From positions 56,905,795 through 56,969,794 of the forward strand of contig NC_089498.1 of the NCBI RefSeq assembly GCF_036850765.1: DNA of 64,000 nucleotides. The letters are read 5' to 3'. Made by a program: the position numbers and the translations under genes. The stretch is from Saccopteryx bilineata. Taxonomy: Eukaryota; Chordata; Mammalia; Chiroptera; Emballonuridae. Below, in pieces: positions 13,241-24,595 of the stretch (the first letter of the stretch is position 1; the number at the start of each line of letters is the position of its first letter). Below the pieces are notes generated by a model, which was given only the letters and a program-made list of their open reading frames with translations, searched no databases and had not been told where the DNA came from.

Positions 13241-14010
13241 TAATTTGAATTCTTTATCCCTTTAGTACTCTATTTTTCAGAATAGTTTTCTATACTTCTT
13301 ATTCTGTTACTTGATATAGCCCTTATGAATGTAATCTTTTGATTCTTATGCATTAAAGATGAAAACCAGTCTTACTACACAATCTTCCAATTTTCTCTCT
13401 TGACCTTTCAACATAGGTGGTCAATATCTTCTCTATAGTAAAAGTTTATAGCTTTAACATACTTCTCACATTTGTTTTGATCTTAGTTTTACCATAGAAC
13501 ATATTCACTGCTTATTTCCAATCCTTTAGCTCTAGTTCTTCTAATCATCTTCTGTTGGGTGAATCTCTTCTGGCAGATTATTTAAGAAGGGCATGTGGTA
13601 ATAGTGTTCTCTAGGTTGTTTGGTATAGTAAAATAGTAATGACTGTATATCCAAGAAATATAATATTATTCAGTTGCTCAACATCATTAATTAGTTTATT
13701 AAGTTATTCATTGCATATATTCCATTGATTCAACATATTTAAAGATTTTATTAAACTTTTTTAAAAGTAATTGCTTATTCAAAATACTTGCTGCTATAAA
13801 TAACTTAGAATTTACTTTGGCAAATTTACTTTCAAAATCAATGATACTAATTTAAAATAGCCATGAGTAATTCAGGGTATATGTCCTATAACATCCTTAT
13901 CACTATTATGTGTTATTAGTAGTATTATTTTATAGTCTAATAAATTACATTAAATTGAATTTTCCAGTTATTAATGAGTCACTTTTTCCTAATTTGGTGA
14001 ATACAATTAG
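13241..14010. other. AT-rich spacer, no recognised feature
   Basis: No open frame above about 60 codons and no repeat I can name. Confidence 0.45.
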
Positions 14011-14170
14011 TATAAGCTCTGAAGTCAGAAGTGAGTCAGATACTTGACTTGGTCATATACTACCTCTGTGATCCTGGACATGTTACTGACTCTAGGCTCA
14101 AATTTTAGTAATAAATATGTGAAAATAATTTACATGTACTTTACAGGTTTTTAAGATTATACCATAATGC
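14011..14170 (+). repeat. MIR-like fragment
   Basis: The order is 'aagctctgaagtcagaagtg', then 'acctctgtgatcctggacatg', then 'ttactgactctaggctcaaattt'. This matches the start and core of MIR in forward orientation, at high divergence. A TTATTA/TA-rich low-complexity stretch follows at 14260-14290 and a (TAGA)n run at about 14475-14510. Confidence 0.6.
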
Positions 14171-14526
14171 TGATAAATAACATGCATAGCAAAGTTTGAG
14201 TATATATATTTTGATCACAGAGGATGGTTGTTATTTTAATGATTTTTATTACTATTTTTATATTGTTACCCTTATTATTATTATTATTAATCATGTCAAT
14301 TTTGTTTTCCTTTTATGGAAAATAGTATGTTTCTTATTCTACGTATCTATTGGTATCTCAGATTGGGATTCTTTTTTCTGATTTCTTTAAGAACTTGTAA
14401 ACTGAATACTAAAATTGTTATATTTGTTTTTCCCAAATTTTTCTTATATTTTGCATTAATATTTAAAAATATATATAGAGATAGATAGATAGATATAGAT
14501 ATAGATATATATGTTTTAACATCTGG

Positions 14527-14660
14527 GCCTGACCTGTGGTGGCACAGTGGATCAAGTATCAACCTGTAATGATGAGGTTGCTGGTTTGAAACCCTGGACT
14601 TGCCGGGTCAAGGCACAAATGGGAGTTGATAGTTCCTGCCCCTCCCCCTGCCCTGCAGTT
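14527..14660 (+). mobile_element. tRNA-derived SINE, family 2 (CCTGACCTGTGGTGGCGCAG type)
   Basis: The head 'cctgacctgtggtggcacag' is followed by 'tggatcaagtatcaacctg', a B-box-like 'ggtttgaaaccc', then 'gggtcaaggcacaaatgggag' and a C-rich tail. It is diverged and the 3' end is uncertain because the usual A tail is replaced by unrelated sequence. Confidence 0.7.
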
Positions 14661-14841
14661 AGAGAAAGGCAGCCACATTACCATCAGAAACTTGGACCTA
14701 TATTTTGTAGTTCTCATATTTTTAATGTGCAACTTTTATTTTGTGGTCCAATATGCTATTTCAACACTAACCTTCAAATCTGCCTCTGAGCTAACAGGAG
14801 GAAATAAATGGAAAAGAGGAACATGACCCTATTCTTTAGAG

Positions 14842-15138
14842 CAGTGGTCCCCAACCACCGAGCCGCGGACCAGTACCGGTCTGTGGGCCATTTGGTACCA
14901 GTCTTCAGAAAAAGAATAAATAACTTACATTATTTCCATTTTATTTATATTTAAGTCTGAACGATGTTTTATTTTTAAAAAATGACCAGATTCCCTCTGT
15001 TACATTCGTCTAAGACTCACTCTTGACGCTTGTCTCAGTCACATGATACATTTATCCATCCCACCCTAAAGGCCGGTCCGTGTAAACATTTTCTGACATT
15101 AAACCGGTCTGTGGCCCATAAAAGTTTGGGGACCACTG
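14842..15138. mobile_element. hAT-type MITE with perfect 8-bp target duplication
   Basis: This 297-bp element is bounded by inverted termini 'cagtggtccccaac' and 'gtttggggaccactg'. The 8-bp duplication 'ctttagag' lies exactly at both borders (14834-14841 and 15139-15146), the hallmark of hAT transposition. It has no transposase frame, so it is non-autonomous. A related copy lies at 49885-50162 in opposite orientation. Confidence 0.88.
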
Positions 15139-15146
15139 CTTTAGAG

Positions 15147-16685
15147 GACATAATATGGATATTACATGTAACTTATGAACATATTTCATTGGTTACAACT
15201 TGGTTGCAGAACCAGCAATCTGTAAGGAAAGCTGAAAATATGTATTTAGGAGCCCACATGTTTACTAGAAAGTTTTATAAAATTAAATATATGCAAAAAG
15301 GGAGGAAGTGGTCATCATCTGCCTCATGACCAACTATACACAAGTACTTTTTCTCACCATAGACTGCTCACACTCTATTCCTAATGGAAACATCCATAGA
15401 TTTCAACAGTCCTTATATCTCACTCAAAGCCCAGGGTATTTAGAGAACATGTCCTCCGTGTCAGTAGTCTGGAAATGACTTTTCATGAATTGACCATCTA
15501 ACAATAAAAAGGCAAGTTACTTGCATCTTTCACACTCCTACCCAGTAAATAATGATAGAGACAGAAAATGAAAACTGAGAAAAACACGTTTCTAAGGAGG
15601 GTAATATACAGCAGTATTTATCTATAGCAACCATTAAATCTTCCTGGGGAGCAACTGATAATATTTCATGCTTTGGCCTTAGTTCTTGATTTATAAAAAG
15701 GGATAGCACTGGCTTTCTCTGAGATAAACTCGCTTTCCCTTTTCCTCTGTGCAGGAGTTGCCAGATCAAGTACAGGACGCCCATTTGAATATGAATTTCA
15801 AATTACAGGGGGTCTTCTGCATTCTCATTTGATAAATTCTGAAATATTGCTCTGTGAACCTGGTTTTGACTTTTAGGCAGGCAATTATTACTATTTTTCT
15901 ATTCTTCGTGGTCACAAGTGATATTTGACAACTGCCTTTTATTGGAGACTGAAAAACTTTTGTAGATTTTTTTTTTTCTGCTAGCATAAGTCTGGGGGCC
16001 ATTGAGTTGATTGAAAAACTAAGAAATCACAGAATTGAGGGTTAGGATTTGTTTTTACCTATAAATACAAGTCCCTCAAATATTAGTAGGCATAGTAGTT
16101 ATTTTGCTTTAATCATTTTCATGTTTAGGGACTAAAATCAAAGATCTCGTTTAGACACAGTTTAGACACCAGAAGGTTATTTTGTTTTATTTTTTGCCTA
16201 CTGTCCTTTTCTCTCAATGTAATGCAATCTAGCTTTAAGTCATCTGAAAGAAACAAGTTGGAGTGGGAAGGTAAAATTCTTTCCATGTAATTAGACAGTC
16301 TCCATGTAATTAGACTACCATCAAAGCTTTATTTCCTGTAAGCTCTTTCTTTCACTTTACACTATAGCTCCCTAAGCATTTATAAAGCATGAAACCACTG
16401 AATTTGTATATATTGCATCTTGTATCTCTCCTGCTCTTTACCCAGACAGTGTATTGGGAACAGGCTGAGAAGCAAAGTCAGGCTACATTCAAGTATTCAT
16501 ATATATATGAAGTTCTCTCTAAAAAGAACTGAAAGTATAAATGATACATTTGTACAAAAACTTGAGAACAAACACAAATTTGTAAATTTGTTCTAAAATT
16601 TCTAAGTATTCTATAACTTCCATCTTTGGTGGTCCAAAATAAAATTTGGTACTTACTCAACTAAATTACATATTATTTGCCATTT
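15147..16685. other. AT-rich spacer, little recognised
   Basis: No gene found. The stretch 'ggagttgccagatcaagtacagg' to 'gcccatttgaatatgaatttc' (about 15753-15800) resembles part of an old mammalian interspersed repeat that I cannot name securely. Frames at 15530-16002 on the minus strand are chance frames. Confidence 0.4.
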
Positions 16686-16689
16686 TATT

Positions 16690-17100
16690 GATATTGTTTA
16701 TGATATTACATAAGTTTCAGGTATACATTATTATAATTTTATATCTGTATACACTATGGCCTGTTCACCACCAAAAATCTTGTTTTCATTTTTCACCGTA
16801 CATTTAACAGCCTTTACATATTTGGTGCTTAAACCCTCTTCCCTTTTCTCCCTGGTAACAACCATTCTGTTGTCTGTATCTATGAATTTGTTTTTGTTTT
16901 GTTTAGTTTGTTCATTTTTTAAATTTTATATTTCATATATGATTGAAGTCATATGTTTTTTGTCCTTTTACAGCTGACTTATTTCACTTAGCATAATACT
17001 CTCAAGGCCAATCCATGTTGTTGCAGATGGTGATTCGTCCTCTTCTGGCTGAGTAGTATCTCATTATATACGTACCATACCTTCTTTATTCATTCACCTG
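16690..17100 (-). mobile_element. Old L1 3' end, minus orientation
   Basis: The plus strand shows the antisense of an L1 3'UTR and ORF2 end. Phrases such as 'aaccattctgttgtctgtatc', 'ttatttcacttagcataat' and 'catccatgttgttgcag'-like text are typical of it. It abuts a plus-oriented L1 piece at about 17100. Confidence 0.75.
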
Positions 17101-17330
17101 TTGATGGACACCTAAACTGGTTCAGCCACTATGGAGAACAGTATGGAAATTTCTTAAAAGAATTAAGAACATAACTATGTGATCCAGTTATTCTACTTGT
17201 AGGTGTTTATCTGAAGAATATAAAAACACTAATTTGAAAAGTTATATGAATGCTTATGTTCAATTCAGCATTCTTCATAATAAGATCATCAGCTATTTTT
17301 ATATATTTAGAAAAAATCCTCCAAAATTTT
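17101..17330 (+). mobile_element. Old L1 ORF2 3' fragment, plus orientation
   Basis: The segment 'ccactatggagaacagtatgg' to 'aagaatataaaaacactaatttg' is the sense C-terminal coding end of L1 ORF2. It joins the minus-oriented 3' piece at 16690-17100 directly. That is the arrangement left by L1 5'-inversion (twin priming). Moderately diverged. Confidence 0.7.
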
Positions 17331-17588
17331 TCTGGATAGTAATATCTGTAGGTGAAAACACATATTAAAAGAAGTCCCATATATTTCTAACAAAACCCTT
17401 GGTTTGACAGTCTTTAATAATTACTGCATCTAGCTTATTGCTAGCTAAGAATTAAAAAGGATAGTCCAAAAGCTAAAAGTTAACACAACATATAACATCT
17501 TACCTAGCATTGGGGTAACATCTATTCAACTGTGCAATGCTAAGTTAACAGAAGCATCTGTCTGAAGTAAAACGTAAGGTTTGATACA

Positions 17589-17720
17589 GTTATATAGACA
17601 ACTTTCTGATGTTGACAACAAATTTAGAGATCTTGGCCTTTACTCATAATTACATTTGTAAATATGCATATTTACACAGTGGGGATTTTCATCCTGTAGC
17701 AAAGGAGATCAAATCAAACT
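17589..17720 (+). repeat. Left arm of a 132-bp inverted duplication
   Basis: This stretch, including 'agatcttggcctttactc' and 'ggggattttcatcctgtagc', recurs in reverse complement at 18325-18456 with only a handful of differences. The arms are separated by about 600 bp. It is not a repeat family that I recognise. Confidence 0.85.
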
Positions 17721-17869
17721 ATGTAAGATAGATACACAATTACTAAGATGATACTAAAGTTCATCATCTTGGACTTGCATATATTCTTTGAGTATACTAG
17801 AGTTTGTGTTTCTTGGGTCATCATTTATTAATAATATTCTCCTAGAATGGGTTAACAGTAGTGACATAA

Positions 17870-18000
17870 TGTGGAGATTAGAGAGCATGACCTTTGGAAG
17901 CAGCCTGATAGTGTCTGTCGTGAATCAGCAGTGTGACATGAGCAAGTAACTTGATCTCTCTAAGCCTCAAATTGGGAAAGCAACTGCAAGAGTAGATGGA
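17870..18000 (+). repeat. MIR-like fragment
   Basis: 'gagagcatgacctttggaagc', then 'gtgtgacatgagcaagtaac', then 'ctctctaagcctcaaattggg' follow the order of the MIR core in forward orientation. It sits between the arms of the local inverted duplication. Confidence 0.65.
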
Positions 18001-18099
18001 GTATGTAAATATTCAAATATGTTATCAAATTCTCTTCAGGGTATAATTGAATGACAAACAGCCACATCATATGTGTCAGTTCTCTCATAAGATTAAGTA

Positions 18100-18211
18100 T
18101 CTCTTTTGTTTCTGTATTCTCATCCTCCCTCTTCTCCACCTCTCTCCCTTCCTGTCTCTCTTTCAAACAAACACACAAACAAAAATAAAAGAAAGAAAAA
18201 AAGAAAGAAAG

Positions 18212-18261
<50 letters not shown>

Positions 18262-18298
18262 GAAAGAAAGAAAGAAAGAAAGAAAGAAAGAAAATTTC
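18100..18298. repeat. Pyrimidine-rich SINE-tail-like stretch and (GAAA)n microsatellite
   Basis: 18100-18165 is C/T-rich and ends 'tcctgtctctctttcaaac', like the tail of the local family-1 SINEs, but no head is visible. A long GAAA-type run follows at about 18182-18294. The 159-codon minus-strand and 94-codon plus-strand frames here are microsatellite translations (runs of Phe/Leu/Ser or Lys/Glu/Arg), not genes. Confidence 0.8.
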
Positions 18299-18324
18299 AA
18301 TGGTAGGCCACATGTAAGTTATGC

Positions 18325-18456
18325 AGTTTGATTTGATCTCCTTTGCTACAGGATGAAAATCCCCACTGTGTAAATATGCATATTTACAGGTGTAATTATG
18401 AGTAAAGGCCAAGATCTCTAAACTTGTTGTCAACATCAAAAAGCAGTCTATATAAC
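18325..18456 (-). repeat. Right arm of the 132-bp inverted duplication
   Basis: Reverse complement of 17589-17720. The arms match from 'agtttgatttgatctccttt' to 'agtctatataac'. The low divergence means the duplication is recent compared with the MIR it encloses. Confidence 0.85.
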
Positions 18457-19220
18457 TCAGGTAAGCTTCAGTTCTTACACCAAAGTCAAATTTCTCAAGG
18501 CAAGTATAAGCTCAAATCACATCTGCCTCCTTCAAATCTTTCTAGAATATTTTTTCATGTTTTCTCACTGAATCCCACTATTTCCATATAAATTTATGTC
18601 TCAGTTTTTACCACATTGTGTTTTAAAGCTTCTTCACTCTTAATCAGTAATCTTTTCTGTTTCCTAATTTATTATTTTATTGTTTATTAACACTTATTAC
18701 ATTTTCTCTTCTGATGTCTTTGAGAATCCACTGCACTCCAGCTGTCCATCTTTTCAAGCTACTGATTATATGACGTTTCAAAAAGATGAGTTCTAAGTCT
18801 TCCTTCAGCAATTTGAGTAGCTAAACAGAGCTTCAATAAATATATAAATAAAGATACCATAAAGATACGATAAAGATAACAATCTTTAAAATGATATTGC
18901 CAAACACAAAACTAGATGTGTTTTTTTTCCCTTTGTTACATTAAAAGAAAAATTATTATTTGTCCATATTTTCCCAAGTAATTCAAATCTACTTTAGTGA
19001 TTGGGTGTTTTGAAGAGATAGCACTTGACAAAGATCTATTGGGAAAAAAAATCAGTTTTCACAGTCTTTAGTGTCATAACTAGGTTTCAGGTTCTGCCCA
19101 CACTTCATTTTAAGGCAACCTGTCTTTCAAGGCTAATATTCTTTTTTTTTTTTTTAATGCTTCCTTCCCATTCCTAGTTCTTTCTTGTAAAGATTCTGTC
19201 TAGCCTTTAGGGACCTTTTC
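18457..19220. other. AT-rich spacer, no recognised feature
   Basis: No open frame of note and no repeat named, apart from a poly-T stretch near 19143-19156. Confidence 0.45.
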
Positions 19221-19237
19221 TTTTTTTTTCTTTGTTT

Positions 19238-19295
<58 letters not shown>

Positions 19296-20100
19296 TTTCT
19301 CTTTCTTTCCTCTTTTTATATGATTTTTTATTTTTTAATTACAGTCTATATTTGATATTATTTTGTATTATTTTCAGGTGTACAGCATAGTGATTAGACA
19401 ATCATATACTTTACAAAGTGTTCCCTCTCATAGTGCCAGAACCACCTGGCACTATACATAGTTTTTACAATATTTTTGGATATATTTCTTTTTTAATGCC
19501 ATTCTTTACTCCATGACTGTTTTGTAACTACCAATCTGTGTTTCCCAATCTCTTTCACCTTTTTCACCCAGTCAGCCAACCTCCCTTCCAACTGCCAACC
19601 ATAAGTCTCTTTTCTGTATCTCTGAGTCTATTTCTGTGTTGTTTATTCACTTATATTATTCTTTTGGCTTCATATATAAGTAAAATAATATGTTATTTGG
19701 GGTTTTTTGCTAACATTTTACATAGCATAATACCCTGTAGTTTCATCAATGCTGTCACAAATGGTAAGATATTGTGTGTATGCGTGTGCGCACGTGTGTG
19801 TGTGTGTGTCCGAGTAATATTCCATTGTATATATGTAATATAGCTTCTTTATCCACTTATCTATTGATGAGCACCTGGATTGCTTTCATAACTTGGCTGT
19901 TGTAAATAATGCTGCAATGAACATAGAGATGTATACATTGTTTTGAATTCATGTTTTGTTTTCCTTCAGATAAACCTCAGAAATATAATCAGTAGGTCAT
20001 AAGGCAGTTCCAATTTTAGTGTTTTGAGGAACTTTCATACTGTTTTCCACTGTGGCTGCACCAATCTTCATTTTTACCAACATTGTGTTATGGCTAATAT
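19221..20100 (-). mobile_element. L1 3' fragment, minus, with (TTTC)n tail
   Basis: Antisense L1 3'UTR and ORF2 C-terminus. It includes 'gattagacaatcatatac', 'acctggcactatacatag', 'ttgtaactaccaatctgtg' and 'gtaaataatgctgcaatgaac', and ends near 'tactgttttccactgtggctg'. The (TTTC)n run at 19225-19311 sits where the poly(A) tail should be, consistent with a tail that decayed into a microsatellite. A CG/TG-repeat lies at about 19775-19810. Confidence 0.8.
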
Positions 20101-21085
20101 CCTTAATACTAACATTCTTAGTGTGTTCCCCTAAGCCAAAATAGGGAACCCACATTCAAAAATGTTTATAACATGATCCTAACCATTCTGTTGTGTTTAT
20201 AGCTACTTCTTTATAATTCTCTGTATACACTCAGGACAAGCCTGTCTTACCCACTTCCTTGCCTTTTTCCATCTTTCCACTCTGCCTGGACCACTCTTTC
20301 CCAATCTCATATTTATCTGAGAAATCCCACCTGCCTTTGTAAGCTCAATGTATTCATTCTTCTCTAAGAGGACTCTCCTAATTCTAACAATTAGAAGTTA
20401 GTATATCTACATATGTAAAGTTAAAATCTGTTAAGGGCACACACAATTACTGCTATCACTGTTTTATTGGAAGTTTATTTTTTAATTTTGATAATCTAGC
20501 CTAAATGTACAGACTTCCTTCCATTACAAAATTAGGTCAGTATGCTTGAAAAGAGAAGCCAATCAGGCTTTGATTGGTGAACAGCAGGTGAATGGTTACC
20601 CAGACTCAGTTCATTTAGTTAAAAACACAAGATTCTATTTTTGTCTGAAGTATCTCATTTTCTATCCCTATTAAGTGGAAATAAAAATTACTGCTAGATA
20701 ATGAATGTGATAACTGCAGGAAACTCTTCAACATTTATTTCAACAATGCTTTGTTCTTAGTAAAAAAGCACTTTTAAAAAGCAAATCAGCCATGATTAAA
20801 AAATATATATATCTATTGGGTGTTATAGCTTTAAAAAGTTACACAAAATCAGAGATACTACTAAATCTTCAAAAATCTTAGAGACATTTGTGGAAATGGA
20901 AAAGGCAGTGGTCAGTGTTTTAGTCTCTAGAAAATGTTTTTGTCAAGAATGAGCTCATGACTTCTGAGCAAAAACTATCTTTGGGTCTTTGGGGCTATGT
21001 CAACACCATCAAAGTACTAGATACAAAGACGAAACAATAAGTTTATCCAGGTATTTTATATACATTTTTTTCAGAGATATCATAG
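20101..21085. other. AT-rich spacer, no recognised feature
   Basis: About 1 kb without recognised repeat or coding signal. It ends at the 5' start of L1-B. Confidence 0.45.
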
Positions 21086-21087
21086 GG

Positions 21088-23690
21088 AATCCAAGATGTC
21101 AACAAAGTAGGCAAATGTTTCAACAGCCTCCTCCCAGGACCAAACTGTATTTACAATTAAAGCTAAGAATAAACATCCTGAAAAACCAATTTAGGACTAA
21201 ATGAAGAGGAGTTCATAACCAATAAGTACCAAAGCTGCCACATCAAGACTGATAGGAAGGCAGAGACATCACGAGGACTGCCTCCAGTCCCAGGAGCGAG
21301 TGGTGGTTGAAGGTCCAGATGGACTCTTAGCTGTGAGGAGGTTTGTCCTGAGAGGTGAGGGTCCTAAGTCCCAGGCCAGGTGCCCCAGCTTAGAGCAATA
21401 GAGCCTAGAAAAGGAACCCACATTACTTTTGATAGTAAAAAGAGATGAGGTTTCTATCTGTGAGAAAGAGATGGGAGTTCTCAGAGAGGCAGGTGCCCTC
21501 TTAAAGGGCCAACACAGAAAATGGTATACACAGCCACTTACCCTGGGCTCCAGAGGAGGGAGGACTGAGAGGACTAAAGTCACATGAAGAGAATGTGAAG
21601 TTGGTGGCCTTTGGAGAGGCACACTGGAGGAAAGCCACTGGAACCCCTGAAGTTAACTATTCTCCAATATTACAGTCACCATCTTTTTTTGAATGGAGCA
21701 GTCCCCACATGCAGCATCAGCCTGGGGGAAAGCAACTGCCCACCCACAGAAATCTTTCTACCCACACCCTTTGGGATTGGGCTTTGCTGAGAACTATACA
21801 GCCTTGGCCAGAAAGTAGGGGGCATGCAGTAACTCAGTTTTCTGATATTGAGGTCAGAGCTTTCCCCCACACTATCCCAACAATATGTCTGATGCTTCTG
21901 CCTCAAGGGAGATTCAGTAGAGACTATCCAGACTGTGAGCAGACCAAATCTCCGGGTTTCAAAGGCCACACCTACCAGAATCCTAATGGCCATACCTTAC
22001 CAAGGTCTATGAAAAAATTCAGGACAGATTGGCACCTGGGACCCTGGGATAGGAGCAACACCAATCATCTTTCTTAATCCCTGAATTTCCCAAGCCTGTA
22101 GACCCTACAAGAAGTTTTTTTCAGGGGCCAAGGCCAACAAGCAGCTAACAGAACAGAGGCAGCAAGAAGTTATCTCAGATAACTGTGAGCCTTTTGCTGA
22201 CATCCCCCCAGGCATTGTGCTGGTAAACGCCAGCCTAAGTATGAAATTTGGTCCTTCCATGTGCCCAGTAAAGGGAACTACAAACTACAAAACACAAATT
22301 TTGCTTATAACTACAAAAATATTGCTGAGGGCCAATAATGGGCAGTGTCTTACACTGGTCTGTAACCCTTTTAGGAGGCCCAGAAACAACACATCCAGTG
22401 GCAAGCTATAAATTGCATCTGAATAGGACTAAGTAGCATCTCTAAAGGGAGAGCTTGGCAGGCACCAAAGCCAGCTGAAGATAATTCCACTTTCTGTGGT
22501 CAACACCAGCACAGCAGCTCACAAGCGTTGGACAAAGTAGAGTTTCACAGTCAGTTGGCCCAGGTCCTATATGTCCTGCCCCACTGGGCTAATTTCCACA
22601 GGGGAAAAGAAGAAGGCTTAGAGAATAAACATTCTAAGTATGAGTTCCTTGGAGCCTATTGTTGGGGCAGGTCAAGGGGCTTATACACCATTAGTGGGGA
22701 ACAATCAACTCCATTGGAAGAATCACTCAATCTTCCTCCCTGAGATCAGGGGCTCCCCAGCTGAAAGAACTTTTGCAAAGGGAATTGCATGCCTCACCTT
22801 ATGTGAACTTGCTGCTCACCTTACTGAGGAGAAATAGAATTAAAATATCTAGCAGTGGCTGAGGGATTAGGCTCTGGAGTAGGGGACACTTTCTTCATAC
22901 AGAGCTCCTGACCAAGAGCCTACCAAAGTCTGGGGTCCTACTAATTTTATTATCCTAACCTATACTTCCCTAATCCACTAAGCTTGCAACCTGCGGAAGA
23001 GTTGGTACAGTGAGGCCAGTCTACATCTTCTCTATACTCTTTCTACAGAGGGCTCTGTGGGAAGACTAGGCAGCTGCAAGAGGAGGTAAAAGTGCAAGCA
23101 AATCTTAAGGTCTTGGGCCCTTATATTGAGCTGCTGTCAGCTCTAAGGAGGAGAAAGCTGATCCTTATACCTGGATCCTTCTACACACACACAGGCCAAA
23201 ATAAAAAACAACAAAAAACTGCAGGCACAAAAAAAAAATAGTAGTAAATATAGACAGGTAACCCATGATGGGTTACAAACAACATCTGATATTAACCCAT
23301 ACCTAAACCCCACCTGAGAGGACCCACAACCAACACAAAAAGTAGTGGGTAGAAGACCCCACCAATGCCAGACTCAGCTATCTAAACAAGCAGGATACCC
23401 AAAGGAGTAGTCCAGCAGGAACCAGACGCTGCTGAGAAAAGCTATGCTCCATAAGACAAACACTGCACAGTGTCTAATACACATGATCAAGTTTGACCCT
23501 TAGAGCCAGCCAGCCTGAAAGGATAACCTCATCCATAAAAAAAGCTAATTACATTCAAGACTTATATACAACAGAAGAGTAAATACAAACTCTGAGAAGC
23601 ATTCCTAGAACAAGTAACTCTGGTGGCCTGGAGATTAGTACCACTGAGCCCATCTTCCTCATTAAGATGCAGAAATACTTAATACACAGA
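21088..23690 (+). promoter_or_regulatory. L1-B long 5'UTR
   Basis: About 2.6 kb of relatively GC-richer DNA before ORF1. Blocks such as 'cctgggggaaagcaactgcc' (about 21720) and 'tgctgctcaccttactgagg' (about 22808) are shared with the leader of L1-C, which identifies both as one 5'UTR type. Open frames of 60-160 codons inside it (for example 21595-22077) do not look coding. The promoter role is by analogy. Confidence 0.65.
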
Positions 23691-24595
23691 CAAAATGGGC
23701 ACACAAGGAAAAATAAACAAAATAAGTTAACAAGAGAAATCACCAGAAAAAGAATTAAATAAATTAGAAGTAACCAAACTACCAGACGCAGAGTTTAAAA
23801 TAATGATTATTAGAATGCTTGAGGATCTTAGAGTAAGAATGGATGATCAGAGTAAGAACAATAAATATTAAAAAGGACATTGAAATCATAAAAAAAGTCA
23901 GAAATGACAAATAAAGTATCTGAAATGAGGACTGCATAGAAGGAATCAACTGCAGGATGGATGAAGCAGAGGAGTGAATCAACAATTTAGAGGACAAGAT
24001 AAATATGATATAAGCACAGAAGCAGAACAACAAAAAAGAAAAGAGGTTCAAAAAGGCTGAGAAAACTCTAAGAGACATCTGTGACAACATGAAGAGAAAT
24101 AACATCCACATCATAGGGGTTCCTGAAGGAGAAGAGAATAAACAAGGGATAGAGCACTTGTTTGAAAAAATCATAGCTGAAAACTTCCCTAAAGTGATGA
24201 AAAAGTCACACAAATTTAAAAAGCACAGAGTGTCCCATTAAAGAAGAAGACAAAGAAGCCCACACCAAGCCACATTATAATTAAAATGTCAAAGTTAAGA
24301 GAGAAAGAAAGAATACTGAAAGCTGCAAGAGAAAAGCAATTAATTACATACAATGGAGCCCCCCCATAAGGCTAACATCTTACTTCTCACCAGAAACACT
24401 TCAGGCCAGACTGTACTGGCAAGAAATATTCAAAGTGATGCAAAACAAGAACCTACAACAAAGACTACTCCATCCAGAAAAGCTATAATTTAAAATTGAA
24501 AGAAAAACAAAGAGCTTCCCAGACAGAACAAGGATCAAGAAGTGCATTACAACCAAAACAGGTTTGCAAGAAATATTAAAAGGCCTGCTATAAGA
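23690..24595 (+). pseudogene. L1 ORF1: L1-B ORF1, heavily broken
   Basis: The plus-strand text encodes fragments of the ORF1p RRM ('NNIHIIGVPEGEE' near 24100, 'AENFPKV' near 24180) and of the C-terminal domain. The C-terminal coding region ends near 24593, just before the ORF2 start. Stops and frameshifts are frequent and no segment above about 60 codons is open. Homology to L1-A ORF1 is clear by eye. Confidence 0.8.

Noticed and set aside
15755..15850. Possible old DNA-transposon fragment
   Set aside because: The text feels familiar from mammalian repeats, but I could not define its ends or family.
17960..18439. 159-codon minus-strand frame with a hydrophobic Phe/Leu/Ser run
   Set aside because: It is a translation of the (GAAA)n microsatellite and not a membrane protein.
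21595..22077. 160-codon frame in the L1-B leader
   Set aside because: It lies in the GC-richer L1 5'UTR, has no recognised domain and is not clearly conserved in L1-C.
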